Origin: Phenylobacterium sp.
Lineage (GTDB): Bacteria > Pseudomonadota > Alphaproteobacteria > Caulobacterales > Caulobacteraceae
Direction of reading: 5' to 3'
Assembly (NCBI GenBank): GCA_018001015.1
Contig: JAGNIV010000020.1
Location: 1-64,000, forward strand
DNA: 64,000 bases
Every line of letters starts with the position of its first letter. The stretch's first letter is position 1. This document shows positions 16,446-24,522 of the stretch, in pieces. The notes below the pieces were generated by a model, which saw nothing but the letters and a program-made list of their open reading frames with translations, was not told where the DNA came from and searched no databases. The position numbers were made by a program, and so were the translations under genes.

Positions 16446-17816
16446 ATGGATAGCCTGCTAGCCGACCTTGAGGCGCTGTTGGGCGCCGAGCACGTGCTGA
16501 CCGGCGAGACGGCGGCCGGATGGGCTTTCAGCCCCTGGACCCGGCTGGGAGCGCCGCGGGCGATCCTGCGGCCCGCGAGCACGCAGGAGGTGTCTGGGAT
16601 TCTGCGCCTGGCCCACGCCGCCGGCGCGGCCGTCGTCCCCTGGGGCGGGCGCACCGGCCTGGTGGACGGCGCCTTCGCCGAGGGCGCCCTGGCCCTCAGT
16701 CTCGACCGCATGGCCGCCATTGAGGAGATCGATCCGGTCGGCGCCACCATGACCGTCCAGGCAGGCTGCGTGCTGGAGACCGCCTGCGGCGCGGCGACGA
16801 GCCAGGACCTGTTCCTGCCGGTGGACCTGGGCGCGCGGGGCTCGGCCACCATCGGCGGCGTGATCTCCACCAATGCCGGCGGCAATCGAGTGCTGCGCTA
16901 TGGGATGACCCGGGAGTCGGTCCTGGGGTTGGAGGCCGTACTGGCCGACGGGACGGTGATCTCCTCCCTCAACCACCTGATCAAGAACAACGCCGGCTAT
17001 GATCTCAAGCAGCTGTTCATCGGGTCGGAAGGCACCCTGGGCGTCGTGACCCGCGCGGTGTTCCGCCTGCGGCCCAGGCCGGTGTCGCAGGAGACCGCCT
17101 GGCTGGCGGTGGACCGGTTCGAGGCGCTCTCGCCCCTGCTGCGGTCGCTGGAATCCTCCCTGGCCGGATCGCTGTCGGCTTTCGAGGTGATGTGGCCGGC
17201 CTTCTACGACCTGGTGACCACCCCGCCGGCGGCGGGCCGCCCGATCCTGCCGGCGGGCCACGCCTACTACGTCTTGGTGGAAGCCCTGGGTCCGGACCTG
17301 ACCCACGACGCAGCGCGGTTCGAGCGGATGCTGACCGACGCCCTGGAGAATGGTCTGGTGGCCGACGCGGCCATAGCCAAGTCCCAGGCCGAGCGGGACC
17401 GCATGTGGGCGCTACGGGACGACGTGGCCCAGACCGCGCGCAACGGCCCGATCATCACCTTCGACGTCAGCCTGCCGATCGCCGCGATGGCGGCCTATGT
17501 GGCCGAGGTGCGCGTGGCCCTGGCCGCTCGCTGGCCCCAGGCGGGGATGACCGTCTTCGGCCACCTGGGCGACGGCAACCTGCACCTGATCATCGGCGTC
17601 GCCCAGCCGGACGCCCGCCCGGAGATCGAGGAGATGGTCTATGAGCCCCTGCGCGCCCGCGCCGGGTCGATCTCCGCCGAGCATGGGATCGGCCTGCAAA
17701 AGCGCCCCTACCTCGCCTATTCCCGCAACCCGGCTGAGCTCGCCCTGATGCGAGCGCTGAAGACGGCCCTGGACCCGCTGGGCATCCTCAATCCCGGCAA
17801 GGTCATCCCCGCTTGA
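16446..17816 (+). CDS. FAD-linked 2-hydroxyacid dehydrogenase (GlcD/D-lactate dehydrogenase type)
   Basis: A 456-residue PCMH-type flavoprotein. The FAD-binding half includes VVPWGGRTGLVDG, SATIGGVISTNAGGNRVLRY and FIGSEGTLGVVT. The C-terminal half has TVFGHLGDGNLHLII and SAEHGIGLQKRPYL, typical of D-lactate, D-2-hydroxyglutarate or glycolate dehydrogenases that give electrons to quinone. ATG 16446 is preceded by GGAGGTGAA. It precedes ubiT by 73-109 bases on the same strand behind an anaerobic box, so it may be an electron donor to the quinone pool made by the next genes. The substrate cannot be read from sequence. Confidence 0.85.
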   Translation: MDSLLADLEALLGAEHVLTGETAAGWAFSPWTRLGAPRAILRPASTQEVSGILRLAHAAGAAVVPWGGRTGLVDGAFAEGALALSLDRMAAIEEIDPVGATMTVQAGCVLETACGAATSQDLFLPVDLGARGSATIGGVISTNAGGNRVLRYGMTRESVLGLEAVLADGTVISSLNHLIKNNAGYDLKQLFIGSEGTLGVVTRAVFRLRPRPVSQETAWLAVDRFEALSPLLRSLESSLAGSLSAFEVMWPAFYDLVTTPPAAGRPILPAGHAYYVLVEALGPDLTHDAARFERMLTDALENGLVADAAIAKSQAERDRMWALRDDVAQTARNGPIITFDVSLPIAAMAAYVAEVRVALAARWPQAGMTVFGHLGDGNLHLIIGVAQPDARPEIEEMVYEPLRARAGSISAEHGIGLQKRPYLAYSRNPAELALMRALKTALDPLGILNPGKVIPA

Positions 17817-17925
17817 TGATCGGCAAAGCCTGACTTGAGCAAGATCTGCGGGTGCGGCGGCGATCGCCCGGTTCCCCGCGCCGCAGGGCGTGACGCAGGT
17901 TGGTGTCCTCCAAGAGGTTCCAGTC

Positions 17926-18450
17926 ATGCGTACGCAACACAGGCCCCGAGCAGCCCGGCGGGGCGACCCCGCCCAGGTGCTGATGACGCTGCGGCCACCG
18001 GCCGAGTGGTTGCTGACCTCGGCCCTGCGTCGGGTGGCGCAACGGAGGCCCGAGGTCTTCGAGCGGCTGGGCGCATTTGCCGACGCCGCCTTCGTGATCG
18101 CGCCCGACGGCTGGCCGGTGGTGTTCCGGCTGGCGCCCCAGGGCGCGTCATCAGGCGTCCAGGTGCGGCGGCGCGATGATCGCTCGCCCTGCGCCGCCCG
18201 GATCGAAGGACCGCTCGGCGCCCTGCTGGGGTTGTTCGACGGCTCCCTGGACGCCGACTCCGCCTTCTTCTCGCGGGCCATCCGGGTCAGCGGCGACATC
18301 GATGCGGTAATGGCCCTCCACAACACCCTGGAGGCCGCCGAACTAAGCCTGGCCGACCTGCTGGGTCTGCCGGCGACGGCGGGGAATGCGGCCAACGCCG
18401 CCCTGCGCTTTGTCCGCCAGGCGGCGGCCGCCAAAGCCGCGTGGGCCTGA
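17926..18450 (+). CDS. ubiT: Anaerobic ubiquinone biosynthesis accessory factor UbiT (SCP2 domain)
   Basis: A 174-residue SCP2-type lipid-binding protein. The domain spans about 30-140, with FADAAFVIAPDGWPVVFRL, then ARIEGPLGALLGLFDGSLDADSAFFSRAIRVSG, matching UbiT/YhbT. UbiT binds isoprenoid quinone intermediates and is needed for oxygen-independent ubiquinone synthesis. A longer version from GTG 17890 is possible; ATG 17926 is preceded by AAGAGG. It ends 10 bases before ubiU. Family context (ubiT-ubiU-ubiV) makes the call firm. Confidence 0.88.
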   Translation: MRTQHRPRAARRGDPAQVLMTLRPPAEWLLTSALRRVAQRRPEVFERLGAFADAAFVIAPDGWPVVFRLAPQGASSGVQVRRRDDRSPCAARIEGPLGALLGLFDGSLDADSAFFSRAIRVSGDIDAVMALHNTLEAAELSLADLLGLPATAGNAANAALRFVRQAAAAKAAWA

Positions 18451-18460
18451 GATGGGATCG

Positions 18461-19444
18461 ATGGAACTCGTCTGCCCGGCCGGCTCTCCGGCCATGCTTC
18501 GTGCGGCGATCGAAGCCGGCGCCGACAGCGTCTATTGCGGCCTGCGGGATGAGACCAACGCCCGCAACTTCCCCGGCCTCAACTTCTCCACCGCCGAGCT
18601 GAAGGCGGACGTCCTCTGGGCGCATGATCGCGGCGCCAAGGTGCTGGTGGCGATCAACACCTTCGCCCGCGCCGGCGAGACCGACGCCTGGCGAGCCTCC
18701 GTGAACAGCGCCGCGGCGGCAGGCGCCGACGCCATCATCGTCGCTGACCTGGGGGTGCTGGCCTACGCCCACGCCGAGCATCCCGACCTGCGGCTGCACC
18801 TGTCGGTCCAGGCCGCCGCGGGCTCGCCCGAGGCCATCGCCTTCTACGCCGGAGCCTACGGTGTGAAACGCGTCGTCCTGCCGCGGGTGCTCTCCGCGCC
18901 GGAGATCGCGGCCCTGGTGCGCGAGACCGATGTGGAGGTGGAGGCCTTCGTCTATGGCGGACTCTGCGTGATGGCCGAGGGCCGCTGCGCGCTGTCTTCC
19001 TACGCCACCGGCAAGTCCCCCAATCTCTCCGGGGTGTGTTCGCCGCCGGAGGCGGTCTCCCTGGAGGAGACCGACGGACTGCTGACCCCTCGTCTCGGGG
19101 GCTTCATGATCGACCAGGTCGCGCCCGGCGCGGCCGCCGGCTACCCGACCCTCTGCAAGGGCCGCTTCGAGGCCGAGGGGGCGGCGTCCCACCTGTTCGA
19201 GGACCCCACCAGCCTCAACGCCATGGCCCTGCTGGCCGAACTGCGGACCGCCGGGGTGCGGGCGGTGAAGATCGAAGGTCGCCAGCGTGGCAAGGCCTAT
19301 GTGGCCCGCGTGGCCGCGGCCTTCCGGGCGGCGCTCGACGCCCTGGACCGGGGCGAGACCACCGCCCCCTATGAAGCCAGGCTCACCCATCTCGCCGAGG
19401 GCGGCCGGGAGACGGCCGGCGCCTACCGGAAGACCTGGCGATGA
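18461..19444 (+). CDS. ubiU: Oxygen-independent ubiquinone hydroxylase subunit UbiU (peptidase U32 family)
   Basis: A 327-residue protein beginning MELVCPAGSP, as UbiU does. From this start the four 4Fe-4S cysteines are C169, C176, C193 and C232, the same numbers as in E. coli UbiU (GGLCVMAEGRCALSS, LSGVCSP, PTLCKGRF). ATG 18452 is three codons earlier. UbiU and UbiV form a heterodimer that carries out the ring hydroxylations of ubiquinone without O2. The end overlaps ubiV by four bases (ATGA). Confidence 0.94.
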   Translation: MELVCPAGSPAMLRAAIEAGADSVYCGLRDETNARNFPGLNFSTAELKADVLWAHDRGAKVLVAINTFARAGETDAWRASVNSAAAAGADAIIVADLGVLAYAHAEHPDLRLHLSVQAAAGSPEAIAFYAGAYGVKRVVLPRVLSAPEIAALVRETDVEVEAFVYGGLCVMAEGRCALSSYATGKSPNLSGVCSPPEAVSLEETDGLLTPRLGGFMIDQVAPGAAAGYPTLCKGRFEAEGAASHLFEDPTSLNAMALLAELRTAGVRAVKIEGRQRGKAYVARVAAAFRAALDALDRGETTAPYEARLTHLAEGGRETAGAYRKTWR

Positions 19445-20349
19445 GCGGCGCGCCGATCGAGATCGCCCTCGGGCCGCTGCTGTTCAACTGGTCGGCTGAC
19501 CGTATCGCTGACTTCTACGCCGCGATCGCCGACGAGAGCGAGATCGACCGCGTCTATCTGGGCGAGGTGGTCTGCGGAAAGCGCGAGCCCTTCATCTTCA
19601 GACCCCTGGCCGAGGCCGCCGAGCGCCTGACCCGAGCCGGCAAGACCGTCGTCTGGTCGACCCTGGCCCTGCCGGCGACGCCGCGTGACCGGCGCGGGAT
19701 GGCTCAGATGGCCGCCGACGAGACCCTGGTGGAGATCAACGATGTCTCGGCTCTGGCCCATCGCCCGCTTGGCGCGCCCTTCGTGGCCGGCCCCCTGCTG
19801 AATATCTACAACGAGGCCGCCGCACGGGAGCTGATCGGGCGCGGCTGTGTGCGCCTCTGCCCCAATGTCGAGCTTTCGCTCGCGGCGATCGGCCGCCTGG
19901 CTCAGTCCTGTCCGGGGCTGGAGATCGAACTATTCGCCTATGGCCGCCTGCCGCTGGCCCTGTCGGGGCGCTGCTATCACGCCCGCGTCCGGGGACTGCA
20001 CAAGGACGCCTGCCAGCTGGTCTGCGACCGCGATCCCGACGGCCTCACGGTGCGCACCCTGGAGGGTCAGGACTTCCTGGCGGTGAACGGGGTGCAGACC
20101 CTGTCCCATGGGGTGCAGGTGGCCGACCTGCCGATCACCCAACTCCGCGCCGCCGGGATCGGGGCCCTGCGCCTGTCGCCTCAAACCGGGGACATGCGCA
20201 AGGTGATCACGGCCTTCCGGGACTTCAGCCACGAACGGTTGTCGCCCCAGGACCTGGCGGCCAGGGTGCGGGAGGCCGGGCCGCCGGGCCCGCTGGTCAA
20301 CGGCTATCTGCACGGCCGGGCGGGCGTCGACTGGGCGCCGACGTCATGA
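19441..20349 (+). CDS. ubiV: Oxygen-independent ubiquinone hydroxylase subunit UbiV (peptidase U32 family)
   Basis: A 302-residue U32-family protein. Its cluster cysteines are C45 (LGEVVCGKREPF), C178, C191 and C195; the C-x12-C-x3-C spacing of the last three is that of E. coli UbiV. It partners UbiU. ATG overlaps the ubiU stop, and its own stop overlaps the next gene by four bases. The presence of ubiTUV means this organism can make ubiquinone during nitrate respiration without oxygen. Confidence 0.94.
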   Translation: MSGAPIEIALGPLLFNWSADRIADFYAAIADESEIDRVYLGEVVCGKREPFIFRPLAEAAERLTRAGKTVVWSTLALPATPRDRRGMAQMAADETLVEINDVSALAHRPLGAPFVAGPLLNIYNEAAARELIGRGCVRLCPNVELSLAAIGRLAQSCPGLEIELFAYGRLPLALSGRCYHARVRGLHKDACQLVCDRDPDGLTVRTLEGQDFLAVNGVQTLSHGVQVADLPITQLRAAGIGALRLSPQTGDMRKVITAFRDFSHERLSPQDLAARVREAGPPGPLVNGYLHGRAGVDWAPTS

Positions 20350-21563
20350 CCGCCTGTCCCTCGCGCCAGGTCTTCGATGTGGTGGTGCTGGGCGGCGGCA
20401 TCGCCGGGGCCGCCCTGGCCGCCCAACTTGCAGGCGACCTGCGGGTGGCCCTGGTGGAGCGGGAGTCGCAGCTTGGCTATCATACCACCGGGCGTTCCGC
20501 GGCGATGTACATCCCCTCCTATGGCGGCCCCGCGGTCCAGCCGCTCACCGCCGCAAGCCGGGGCTTCTTCCAGGACCCTCCGTGGGGCTTCGCCGGGCGC
20601 CTGCTGAGCCCGCGTCCAGTGCTGCATGTCGCGCGCGCCGACCAGGTGCAGCGCCTGGAGGACTTCGCGCACCAGAATCGGGACACCGCCGCCCTGCGGC
20701 GACTAAGCCGTGACGGCGCCCGGGTGCGGGCTCCGATTCTGCGGCCCGAGGCGGTTCACGCCGCCCTGCTGGAGACCGGGGCGGGCGACCTGGACGTGGC
20801 GCGGCTGCACGGTGGCATGGTGCGCCGGGCCCGGGAGGCCGGCGCCGTCATCCTCGCCGACGCCGGCAAGCCCGACATCGTCCGCGAGGGGTCGCGGTGG
20901 CAGGTGCGGACCCGGCAGGCCAGCCTCATCGCCCCGACCCTGGTCAACGCCACCGGCGCCTGGGCCGACGAGACCGCGCTGGACGCCGGCCTGTCCCCCA
21001 AGGGCCTGACGCCGTTGCTGCGGACCGCCATCCTGGTGGACGCGCCCCGTGAACTCGGCTTCCACGACTGGCCGGTGGTGAAGGACATCGACGAGCGGTT
21101 CTATTTTCGTCCCTTCGGCGGACGCCTGTTGATCACGCCGGCCGACGAGGCCCCGAGCCCGCCCTGCGACGCCGCGCCGGATGAGCTGGACATCGCCTGC
21201 GCCGTGATGCGGTTCCATGACGCCGCCGATCACCCGGTGACTCGGATCCACCACCGCTGGGCGGGCCTGCGCACCTTCGCGAGCGACCGCGCCCCGGTGA
21301 TCGGCTGGTCGGAGACGAGCCCGGGGTTCTTCTGGCTGGCGGGGCTGGGCGGCTTTGGCATCCAGACCGCCCCGGCCGTGGCCCGGCTGGCCGCCGCCCA
21401 GGTGCTCGGCCATCGCACGCCTCAGGACCTGGCCGACCATGGGGTTGAGCCCGCGGCCTACGATCCGGGCCGGCTCAGCGCGACCCGGCGCCCGACTGCT
21501 CCGTCGGCGCCCGGTCGGGACCCGCGGGTGGCTGATAGGCCGCCAGGTCTTCGAGCGTGTTGA
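20346..21563 (+). CDS. FAD-dependent D-amino acid dehydrogenase (DauA/D-arginine dehydrogenase-like)
   Basis: A 405-residue DAO-superfamily flavoprotein. The N-terminal dinucleotide fold is VVVLGGGIAGAALAAQL. GYHTTGRSAA, LTAASRGFFQDPP, LLSPRP and WAGLRTFASDRAPVIGW closely follow the catabolic D-arginine dehydrogenase DauA, and FGIQTAPAVARLAA ends the FAD domain. It is coupled to ubiV by ATGA. The natural C-terminus seems to be about YDPGRLS (residue ~378); the remaining ~27 residues are Pro/Arg-rich and overlap convergent mobA by 89 bases, so the gene may have lost its original stop. The substrate is not determined. Confidence 0.8.
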   Translation: MTACPSRQVFDVVVLGGGIAGAALAAQLAGDLRVALVERESQLGYHTTGRSAAMYIPSYGGPAVQPLTAASRGFFQDPPWGFAGRLLSPRPVLHVARADQVQRLEDFAHQNRDTAALRRLSRDGARVRAPILRPEAVHAALLETGAGDLDVARLHGGMVRRAREAGAVILADAGKPDIVREGSRWQVRTRQASLIAPTLVNATGAWADETALDAGLSPKGLTPLLRTAILVDAPRELGFHDWPVVKDIDERFYFRPFGGRLLITPADEAPSPPCDAAPDELDIACAVMRFHDAADHPVTRIHHRWAGLRTFASDRAPVIGWSETSPGFFWLAGLGGFGIQTAPAVARLAAAQVLGHRTPQDLADHGVEPAAYDPGRLSATRRPTAPSAPGRDPRVADRPPGLRAC

Positions 21564-22101
21564 GATTGACGAAGGGATCGGGTCCGGCGACCTCCCAGGC
21601 CACCTCACGCAGACCGACGTACTCTGCGAAGCCGCGCAGGGACGAGCGGCCCGACGCCACATAGGCCTCCAGCCGATCGCGCGTGCCGACGCGCCAGAGG
21701 CCGCAGACCGGATGCACGCGACCGTCGCTCACCGGCAGGACCGCGCCGACGCCGGACTCCAGGGCCTGGGCCAGCTGATCGCTGAGGTCGGCCGGCAGAT
21801 AGGGCATGTCGCAGGCCAGGGTCTGGACCCAGGGCGCGCCGCGCCGACGGCCGAAATCGAGGGCCGAGGCGAGGCCCGCCAGGGGGCCGCCGATGTCCGG
21901 CGGATCGAACAGCAGCGGAATTCCGGCCCCCTGCCCCACCTGGCCGGCGTCCCGTACGGCCACGGCGACGTGGGGCGCATAGCTCCGCGCCAAGCCCAGG
22001 GCCTGGGCCAGCAACGGGCGGCCATCCCAGGCGCGCAGCGGCTTGCCGCCCCCCATCCGACGGCCTTCGCCCCCGGCCAGGACGACAGCGGCGCCGCTCA
22101 A
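21475..22101 (-). CDS. mobA: Molybdenum cofactor guanylyltransferase MobA
   Basis: A 208-residue nucleotidyltransferase adding GMP to molybdopterin to form the MGD cofactor that NarG needs. The signature is VVLAGGEGRRMGGGKPL at the N-terminus, followed by FDPPDIGGPLAGL, ACDMPYLP and FVNLNTLEDL. The start is TTG 22101 overlapping the can stop (TTGA), with GAGGA upstream; the frame is open further but the upstream part lies inside can. It is the last gene of the nar transcript. Confidence 0.88.
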   Translation of the reverse strand: MSGAAVVLAGGEGRRMGGGKPLRAWDGRPLLAQALGLARSYAPHVAVAVRDAGQVGQGAGIPLLFDPPDIGGPLAGLASALDFGRRRGAPWVQTLACDMPYLPADLSDQLAQALESGVGAVLPVSDGRVHPVCGLWRVGTRDRLEAYVASGRSSLRGFAEYVGLREVAWEVAGPDPFVNLNTLEDLAAYQPPAGPDRAPTEQSGAGSR

Positions 22102-22763
22102 GATCTTGTCCTCGCGGCCTTGCGGCGCGGCTCGCCGCCCGTGGGCGCGCCGGCCAGAGCCCGGGCCTGATGCAGGTCGCTGACGGTGGTCTCCAGGTCG
22201 CGCAGCAGGCCGTCGTGGATGGAATAGATCCACCCGTGCACCGCCAGGGGCTGACCGCGACGCCAGGCGTCATGCGCCAAGGGGTTGCCGGCGAGGCTGA
22301 TCACTTGCTCGATCACGTTGTGCTCGCACAGGTGGTTGACCCGGGCCTCGACGTCGAGGATCGCCTCCAGCTCCTCGGCATGGCGCCAGAACAGGCTGCG
22401 CACCGGTTGCAGCCAATGGTCCACCAGGCCGTGGCGCGCGCCGCTCAGGGCCGCCCGTACCCCGCCGCAGCCGTAGTGGCCACAGACGATCACGTGCCGC
22501 ACCTTGAGAACCTCCAGCGCGTATTGCAGGACCGAGAGGAAATTGGAGTCCTGGGCCGGGGCGAGGTTGGCCAGGTTGCGGTGCACGAAGAGCTGACCAG
22601 GCGCCAGGCCCGTCAAGTCATGGGCCGGCAGATGGCTATCGGCGCAGCCGATCCACAGATAGTCCGGCGCCTCCTGGGCCGCGAGGTCGGGAAAGTAATT
22701 CCGGTCATCCCGCGCCCTGGCCGCCGCCCAGGCCAGGTTGCGTCGGAACAGGGCCTGGGTCAC
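22098..22763 (-). CDS. can: Beta-class carbonic anhydrase with Arg-to-His change in the active-site dyad
   Basis: A 221-residue beta carbonic anhydrase (CO2/bicarbonate interconversion). Zinc ligands are C40, D42, H96 and C99 in IGCADSHLPA and VIVCGHYGCGG. The residue at 44 is His (codon CAT) where the family has Arg (CADSRVP), the partner that pairs with the Asp in the open active site. It lies in the nar operon, overlapping the hemerythrin gene by four bases and mobA by four. It may supply bicarbonate during anaerobic growth; whether it is active or permanently in the closed, Asp-ligated state is unknown. Confidence 0.88.
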   Translation of the reverse strand: MTQALFRRNLAWAAARARDDRNYFPDLAAQEAPDYLWIGCADSHLPAHDLTGLAPGQLFVHRNLANLAPAQDSNFLSVLQYALEVLKVRHVIVCGHYGCGGVRAALSGARHGLVDHWLQPVRSLFWRHAEELEAILDVEARVNHLCEHNVIEQVISLAGNPLAHDAWRRGQPLAVHGWIYSIHDGLLRDLETTVSDLHQARALAGAPTGGEPRRKAARTRS

Positions 22764-23275
22764 GCGCTTGGCTCGTGGAGGACGCGGCCCCGACGGGCGG
22801 CCAGCCGCCGACCCAGGGTCGCCAGATCGTCAGCGTCCAGCCGTAGCCGGGCGATGGGCAGGATGACCGCATTCTCCAGCCCCAGGTGGCGGCGCTCCTG
22901 GCTGGCGAACTCCGAGAGGATCTTGCGCCGGGCCGGGTCCAGACCGGGCGCGGTCTCTTTCAGCAGGCATGTCTTGAGCAGGTCGCTCACCTGGCTGGCC
23001 TTGGCCACGTCGGCGCGATGCTCGGCCGAAAGCATGCCCAGCACGCCCTCAACTTCGTCCTCCGGGCGGCACCGCCGGCGCAAAAGCGGAAAGAAATCCT
23101 CCTCCTCGTCGATCACGTGGAGGGCGAGGTCGTGGGCCAGAAAGGCCACCACCCTGCCGATCCGCTCGCCATCAAACACCGTGGCGGCGCTGATCTCGTC
23201 GATCATCTGGCAGAGTTGCCGGTGGCGATAGTGCTCCGCGAAGAACCAGTCGAGGGGTTCGGCGAGCAGTTCCAT
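22760..23275 (-). CDS. Hemerythrin-like HHE-domain protein
   Basis: A 171-residue all-helical di-iron protein. Histidine and acidic ligands lie in WFFAEHYRHRQLCQ, LAHDLALHVIDEEEDFFP, LSAEHRAD and FASQERRHLGLENAVILP, a complete HHE pattern. ATG 23275 follows GAGGAGGT at good spacing; GTG 23308, also with an RBS, would add 11 residues. It sits between the porin and carbonic anhydrase genes of the nar transcript. Related proteins handle O2, NO or iron release under nitrosative stress; here this is inference. Confidence 0.83.
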   Translation of the reverse strand: MELLAEPLDWFFAEHYRHRQLCQMIDEISAATVFDGERIGRVVAFLAHDLALHVIDEEEDFFPLLRRRCRPEDEVEGVLGMLSAEHRADVAKASQVSDLLKTCLLKETAPGLDPARRKILSEFASQERRHLGLENAVILPIARLRLDADDLATLGRRLAARRGRVLHEPSA

Positions 23276-23331
23276 GGGGACCTCCTCGATCTCGGTCGTT
23301 TGTTTCACCGCCCCCTCCTCTCGACCTTGGG

Positions 23332-24519
23332 TCAGAGCTTGAATTCAAGCGTCAGCCAGATCTTCGTCCGATCGGGGAAGGCCGGCCGGTCGCCCTGGAA
23401 GGCGGCGGCCTTCAGCTCGGCGCCGATCTTCGGGGTCAGGGGCACGGAGATCGAGGCGTCCAACTCCCGGCCTAGCCCCGCGCCGCCGCCGGCCTCGTCG
23501 AACTGGTGCAGCGCCGCCTGGATCTTCACCGGTTTGCCCCGCGGACCCCTGAGCACCGAACTGCCGGTCAGGCTCAGGTCGCGCACGCCGCTGGCCGGCG
23601 TGGTGAGGAAGACATCGGCCCACCCCTGATAGGCGTGCAGGGTGGCCAACGGCGTCGAGAACCCGCGGCGACCGTCGCCGTCCAGTTGCTCGAAGCCCAG
23701 CGCAACGGCGTTCGTCTTGGTCTTCAGGCCGGCCGACAGGGCGATGTAATCGAGGTCGAAGCTGGTGGGGCTGTTGCGATAATCGGTCTGGCGGGCGTAC
23801 TCGGCCTCATAGGTGGCGCTGAGGCCCGCGTTCAGCGGCCGCGAGCCGGTGAGCCGCGCGCCCCAGGTGGCGCTCGACTGGGTCGGCGAATTGGCGAAGT
23901 CCAGCAGGTAGCCATAGGCTGAGACCTGGCCGAGGCCGGTCTTGGCGTCGAGCTGCGCCAGGTGGGAGTCGCTGCGCCAGTTTCCCTGAGGGTGGTCCTC
24001 GCCGAAGATCCGGTGGACCTTGTCGATATAGGCGTAGGTCACGCTGACCTTGGGCGACGGCCGGTAGACCAGCTTCACGGCGTCGAAGGTCTGCTCGTTC
24101 TGGCGGAAGCCGACATTGCCCACGAAGCGGGCGTTGTTGAGGATCAGGCGCTGCCGCCCAACCACGGCCTCGCCCTGCGTTCCCGTCCAGGAGATTTGGG
24201 CGCGGTTCAACTCGGTCGTCTCGGGATCGGTGACCAGGGGATAGGCGGTCTTGCCGTTCGTGCTGCTGTTGTAGCGGTCCGATAGGGCGGTGACGTTCTC
24301 CCCCTCCACCAGGGCCTTGAAGCCGTGGAAGGCCGGGGTCTCGTAGCCCAGCCGGGTGCGCAGGGTGACCGCCTGGGCGTCCTTGGCGAAGCCGTCCTGG
24401 GACACGGTCTCATAGCGGAGCCGCGACTCCAGGATCAGGCCCTTGGGCGCTTCGGCCGCGGTGGCCAGGACGGGGGCGGCCAGGGCCGCCAGGCTCAGAA
24501 GGCCGGGAACGAAACGCAT
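23332..24519 (-). CDS. Outer-membrane beta-barrel porin, alginate-export/OprE-like
   Basis: A 395-residue exported protein: the signal peptide ends about ATAAEAP (residue 23), followed by regularly alternating strands and an aromatic C-terminal strand ending LTLEFKL, typical of barrels. VVGRQRLILNNARFVGNVGF and FRQNEQTFDAV are characteristic of the alginate-export family of porins. It lies three bases after ppiC and 23 bases before the hemerythrin start. An anaerobically expressed porin could admit nitrate or release nitrite across the outer membrane; this is inferred only from position. Confidence 0.78.
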   Translation of the reverse strand: MRFVPGLLSLAALAAPVLATAAEAPKGLILESRLRYETVSQDGFAKDAQAVTLRTRLGYETPAFHGFKALVEGENVTALSDRYNSSTNGKTAYPLVTDPETTELNRAQISWTGTQGEAVVGRQRLILNNARFVGNVGFRQNEQTFDAVKLVYRPSPKVSVTYAYIDKVHRIFGEDHPQGNWRSDSHLAQLDAKTGLGQVSAYGYLLDFANSPTQSSATWGARLTGSRPLNAGLSATYEAEYARQTDYRNSPTSFDLDYIALSAGLKTKTNAVALGFEQLDGDGRRGFSTPLATLHAYQGWADVFLTTPASGVRDLSLTGSSVLRGPRGKPVKIQAALHQFDEAGGGAGLGRELDASISVPLTPKIGAELKAAAFQGDRPAFPDRTKIWLTLEFKL

Positions 24520-24522
24520 GAC

